Assembly: GCA_964446285.1 (NCBI GenBank)
Contig: CAYUNT010000208.1
Coordinates: forward strand, 1-7,506
DNA: 7,506 nucleotides
Direction of reading: 5' to 3'
Source: CAYUNT01 sp964446285
GTDB lineage: Bacteria > Sumerlaeota > Sumerlaeia > SLMS01 > CAYUNT01
This document shows positions 5,534 to 7,506 of the stretch, piece by piece. Below the pieces are notes generated by a model that saw only the letters and a program-made list of their open reading frames with translations, searched no databases and was not told the origin of the DNA. The translations under genes were made by a program, and so were the position numbers. Every line of letters begins with the position of its first letter. Position 1 is the first letter of the stretch.

Positions 5534-7454
5534 TCCGCACTTGGCGCTTGCCCTCGCGCTCGCGCTGGCCATTGCATTTGCCCCGGGATGCCGCCGCCAG
5601 AAAAAAGCGGAATCGGAACAGGAATCCGCGCCGCCGCGCTGGACTCTCGCCGGGCAGGTGGTCGTTCCGCGCGGTGTGGCCGCCGAAGGCGTTTTGGTTT
5701 TCGCCCAGGGAACCCCTTATCTGGCCATGACGGACGAAGAGGGTCACTGGTTTCTGGCGGAAGTTCCGCCAGGCTCATACCAGTTGCGCGCCCAGCGCGA
5801 GGACCTGTTGCCGGGCGATCTGGGGCGAGTGACGCTCCCTTCCACCATGCCCAAGGACCCCGAGGACCGGCGTCATAAAGTAACCCCCATCACACTGTCG
5901 CTTCGGCCGCGCAAAACCGAAACCACCTCCGAGACTTCCTTTGGTGCCGTGCGCGGGGTTGTGCACCTCGCGGGCGGTTCGACCGATTACGAAGGCGTTG
6001 TGGTCGAGGTGGCCGGAACGGAATTCCGCACGGCGACAAATTCGCTCGGGGAATACTTCTTTCCGGCGCTGCCCCCTGGCGCGTCAACGCTTGTTTTTAC
6101 GCGCCGCGGGTGGAAATCCGTGGAAGCAAAGGCCGAAGTGCGCGCCGGCGTCGAGATGGCTGGCCCGATCGTGGACCTGCTTCCCGAAGACCTGGCGCAG
6201 GTTGCCCACCGCCAGATTCGAGGCATAGTCGAACTGAAAGGTCTGGAAGAAGACGCCACACCCGATTTCTCCAAGATCATCGTGGCGTTGCAGGGAACCA
6301 GTCACGTGACGATCCCCGATGCGCAGGGAAAGTTCCTGTTCAAGGACCTGGAACCGGCGCCCTATGCCATTATCGCCTCCGCGGCGGGATTCCTTCTGAA
6401 GGAAAACGTCCCAGTCAACCTCACAGACGTCGAGGCTACCGAGGTAAAACTGACGCTCGAACGCGATCCCGAGGCGTCGAAAAAATTCGGCTCATTCACT
6501 GGCGTGGTCACTTATGATACGCCGCCCGCCGAAAACGATCACAGCGGCATCATTGTGTCGCTGCCGGGGATGGACCTTGTCGCCGTTACGGACGCCGAAG
6601 GGAACTACCAGATCGAAAATGTGCCGCCCGGCGTGTATATTTTGCGCGCCCAAGCGGATGGATACAACCCAGCGCAGATCGAAGGCGTCGAGGCCAAGGC
6701 GGGCGAGTCCGCCGCGCTCGATCCGCTGCAACTGACCGTCTATATCGAGCCGCCGCAGGTGGTTTATACCGACCCGGCCGACGGCACGCGCAATGTGGCA
6801 ATTCAGAAAAACACGGCGGTTTCGGTGCGATTCTCGAAACCCATGCGCCCGGGCACGGTAAAAACGGCCTTCTCGATTCTGCCCGCCGTGAGCGCCAAAC
6901 TCTTCATGGGCCGCGAGCATCCCCAGGCCGATTTCGACCTCCTCTATGTGGAACTCCAAGGCGCGCCTTCTTCGGCGGGCGGACAGCCTCTTTCCTACGC
7001 CACGACGTATCGTGTCACTATCGGCGAGGATGCCACGGATTACGACAACGCGCATCTCGTCGAGCCGTATTCCTTCGAGTTCACAACAGGCGAAGCGCAA
7101 ATTATCGCCTCGCGACCCGCAGAAGGCGAACGAAACGCCAATGTCTTCCCCGACCAGCCCATTGTGCTCTACATGAACGCGGCGATGGATCGCGAATCCA
7201 TTTCGGCCGAAGACATTCGCATCCGCCCTGCTCCCTCCTCGTCGGTTCGCATCCAAATCTTCGACGACCAGGATTCCGGCTGGACCGAGTTGCGCATTTA
7301 CGCCAACCTTCAGTCGGGGGAGTCCTACACGCTCGACGCAGGCGGAAACTGGCGCACCCTGGACCGTTCGCGGCTATCGAATTTGCCGTATCGGCTGCGG
7401 TTCCGCACGGTGGAAATGAAGCCCATGCAGTCTTATTCCGGTAAAAAGGATTAA
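5514..7454 (+). CDS. Lipoprotein with four carboxypeptidase-regulatory-like repeats and two Big_5 domains
   Basis: A 646-residue predicted surface or periplasmic lipoprotein with no catalytic domain. The signal peptide is a run of Ala/Leu, with lipobox APGC (Cys26). Four beta-sandwich repeats follow, each with a D/N-x-x-G-x-Y/F turn and a PPG-type loop: DEEGHWFLAEVPPGSYQL (74-91), NSLGEYFFPALPPGASTL (176-193), DAQGKFLFKDLEPAPYAI (269-286, PPG degenerate) and DAEGNYQIENVPPGVYIL (360-377). Two Big_5 Ig-like domains follow: about 413-525 (PADGTRNVAI...FSKPM) and 528-633 (PAEGERNANVF...MNAAMD). Such domains serve structure, adhesion or display. The ATG at 5514 lies inside the NamZ-like gene (20-nt overlap) with GAGAAGG (5498-5504) 9 nt upstream; the frame is open further back to 5343, but that part shadows the NamZ-like gene. 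No terminator is seen in the remaining 52 nt. Its partner or ligand is unknown. Confidence 0.85.
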   Translation: MPIRPASPHLALALALALAIAFAPGCRRQKKAESEQESAPPRWTLAGQVVVPRGVAAEGVLVFAQGTPYLAMTDEEGHWFLAEVPPGSYQLRAQREDLLPGDLGRVTLPSTMPKDPEDRRHKVTPITLSLRPRKTETTSETSFGAVRGVVHLAGGSTDYEGVVVEVAGTEFRTATNSLGEYFFPALPPGASTLVFTRRGWKSVEAKAEVRAGVEMAGPIVDLLPEDLAQVAHRQIRGIVELKGLEEDATPDFSKIIVALQGTSHVTIPDAQGKFLFKDLEPAPYAIIASAAGFLLKENVPVNLTDVEATEVKLTLERDPEASKKFGSFTGVVTYDTPPAENDHSGIIVSLPGMDLVAVTDAEGNYQIENVPPGVYILRAQADGYNPAQIEGVEAKAGESAALDPLQLTVYIEPPQVVYTDPADGTRNVAIQKNTAVSVRFSKPMRPGTVKTAFSILPAVSAKLFMGREHPQADFDLLYVELQGAPSSAGGQPLSYATTYRVTIGEDATDYDNAHLVEPYSFEFTTGEAQIIASRPAEGERNANVFPDQPIVLYMNAAMDRESISAEDIRIRPAPSSSVRIQIFDDQDSGWTELRIYANLQSGESYTLDAGGNWRTLDRSRLSNLPYRLRFRTVEMKPMQSYSGKKD

Positions 7455-7506
7455 TACCATTTTCCTTTGATTCTGTTCCCAATCGCCTGTCACGGTTTTC
7501 GCGAGA

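Noticed and set aside
5119..5730. 203-codon plus-strand open frame across the two right-hand genes
   Set aside because: It is out of frame with both recognised proteins and rich in Arg and Pro, typical of a shadow frame.
6492..7256. 254-codon minus-strand open frame opposite the last gene
   Set aside because: It is antisense to the fourth regulatory-like repeat and the two Big_5 domains, whose repeats are clear on the plus strand.

Overview
The window reads as a GC-rich (about 60%) chromosome fragment from a Gram-negative bacterium with many outer-envelope lipoproteins. A class II aldolase with a microcompartment-type tail, a GH171/DUF1343 lipoprotein, tandem regulatory-like/Big_5 lipoprotein domains and a bacterial caspase homologue together suggest the Planctomycetes-Verrucomicrobia group or a neighbouring candidate phylum. 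This is inferred from gene content only; there is no rRNA or marker gene here. No tRNA, rRNA, CRISPR array, transposase or integrase was seen.

Layout: (1) 1-224, a leader that may hold the 3' tail of a gene lying off the left edge. (2) 225-1073 (+), a zinc-dependent class II (fuculose-phosphate-type) aldolase with a Pro/Ala-rich linker and a C-terminal amphipathic helix that resembles an encapsulation peptide. (3) 1074-1122, a short convergent junction with a weak hairpin. (4) 1123-3821 (-), a block read mntA -> hepT -> lipoprotein caspase-like peptidase. The first two are a classic nucleotidyltransferase/HEPN toxin-antitoxin pair with overlapping genes. The caspase gene follows after 67 nt, has its own good promoter-like -10 and Shine-Dalgarno, and is clearly lower in GC than its neighbours. 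(5) 3822-4192, a divergent intergenic region with a candidate mntA promoter, a GCAGAG-type microrepeat and GC-rich inverted repeats. (6) 4193-7454 (+), two overlapping lipoprotein genes: a NamZ-like (DUF1343, GH171) exo-muramidase homologue and a 646-residue lipoprotein with four carboxypeptidase-regulatory-like repeats and two Big_5 Ig-like domains.

How they may fit together: the aldolase probably belongs to a sugar-phosphate catabolic microcompartment locus continuing to the left. The minus-strand block looks like an accessory (stress or defence) module set between plus-strand genes. The right-hand pair looks like a cell-envelope unit acting on peptidoglycan fragments or at the surface. The most interesting items are the predicted encapsulation tail, the lipid-anchored caspase homologue next to a HepT-MntA pair, and a His-to-Tyr change in a family motif of the NamZ-like protein.
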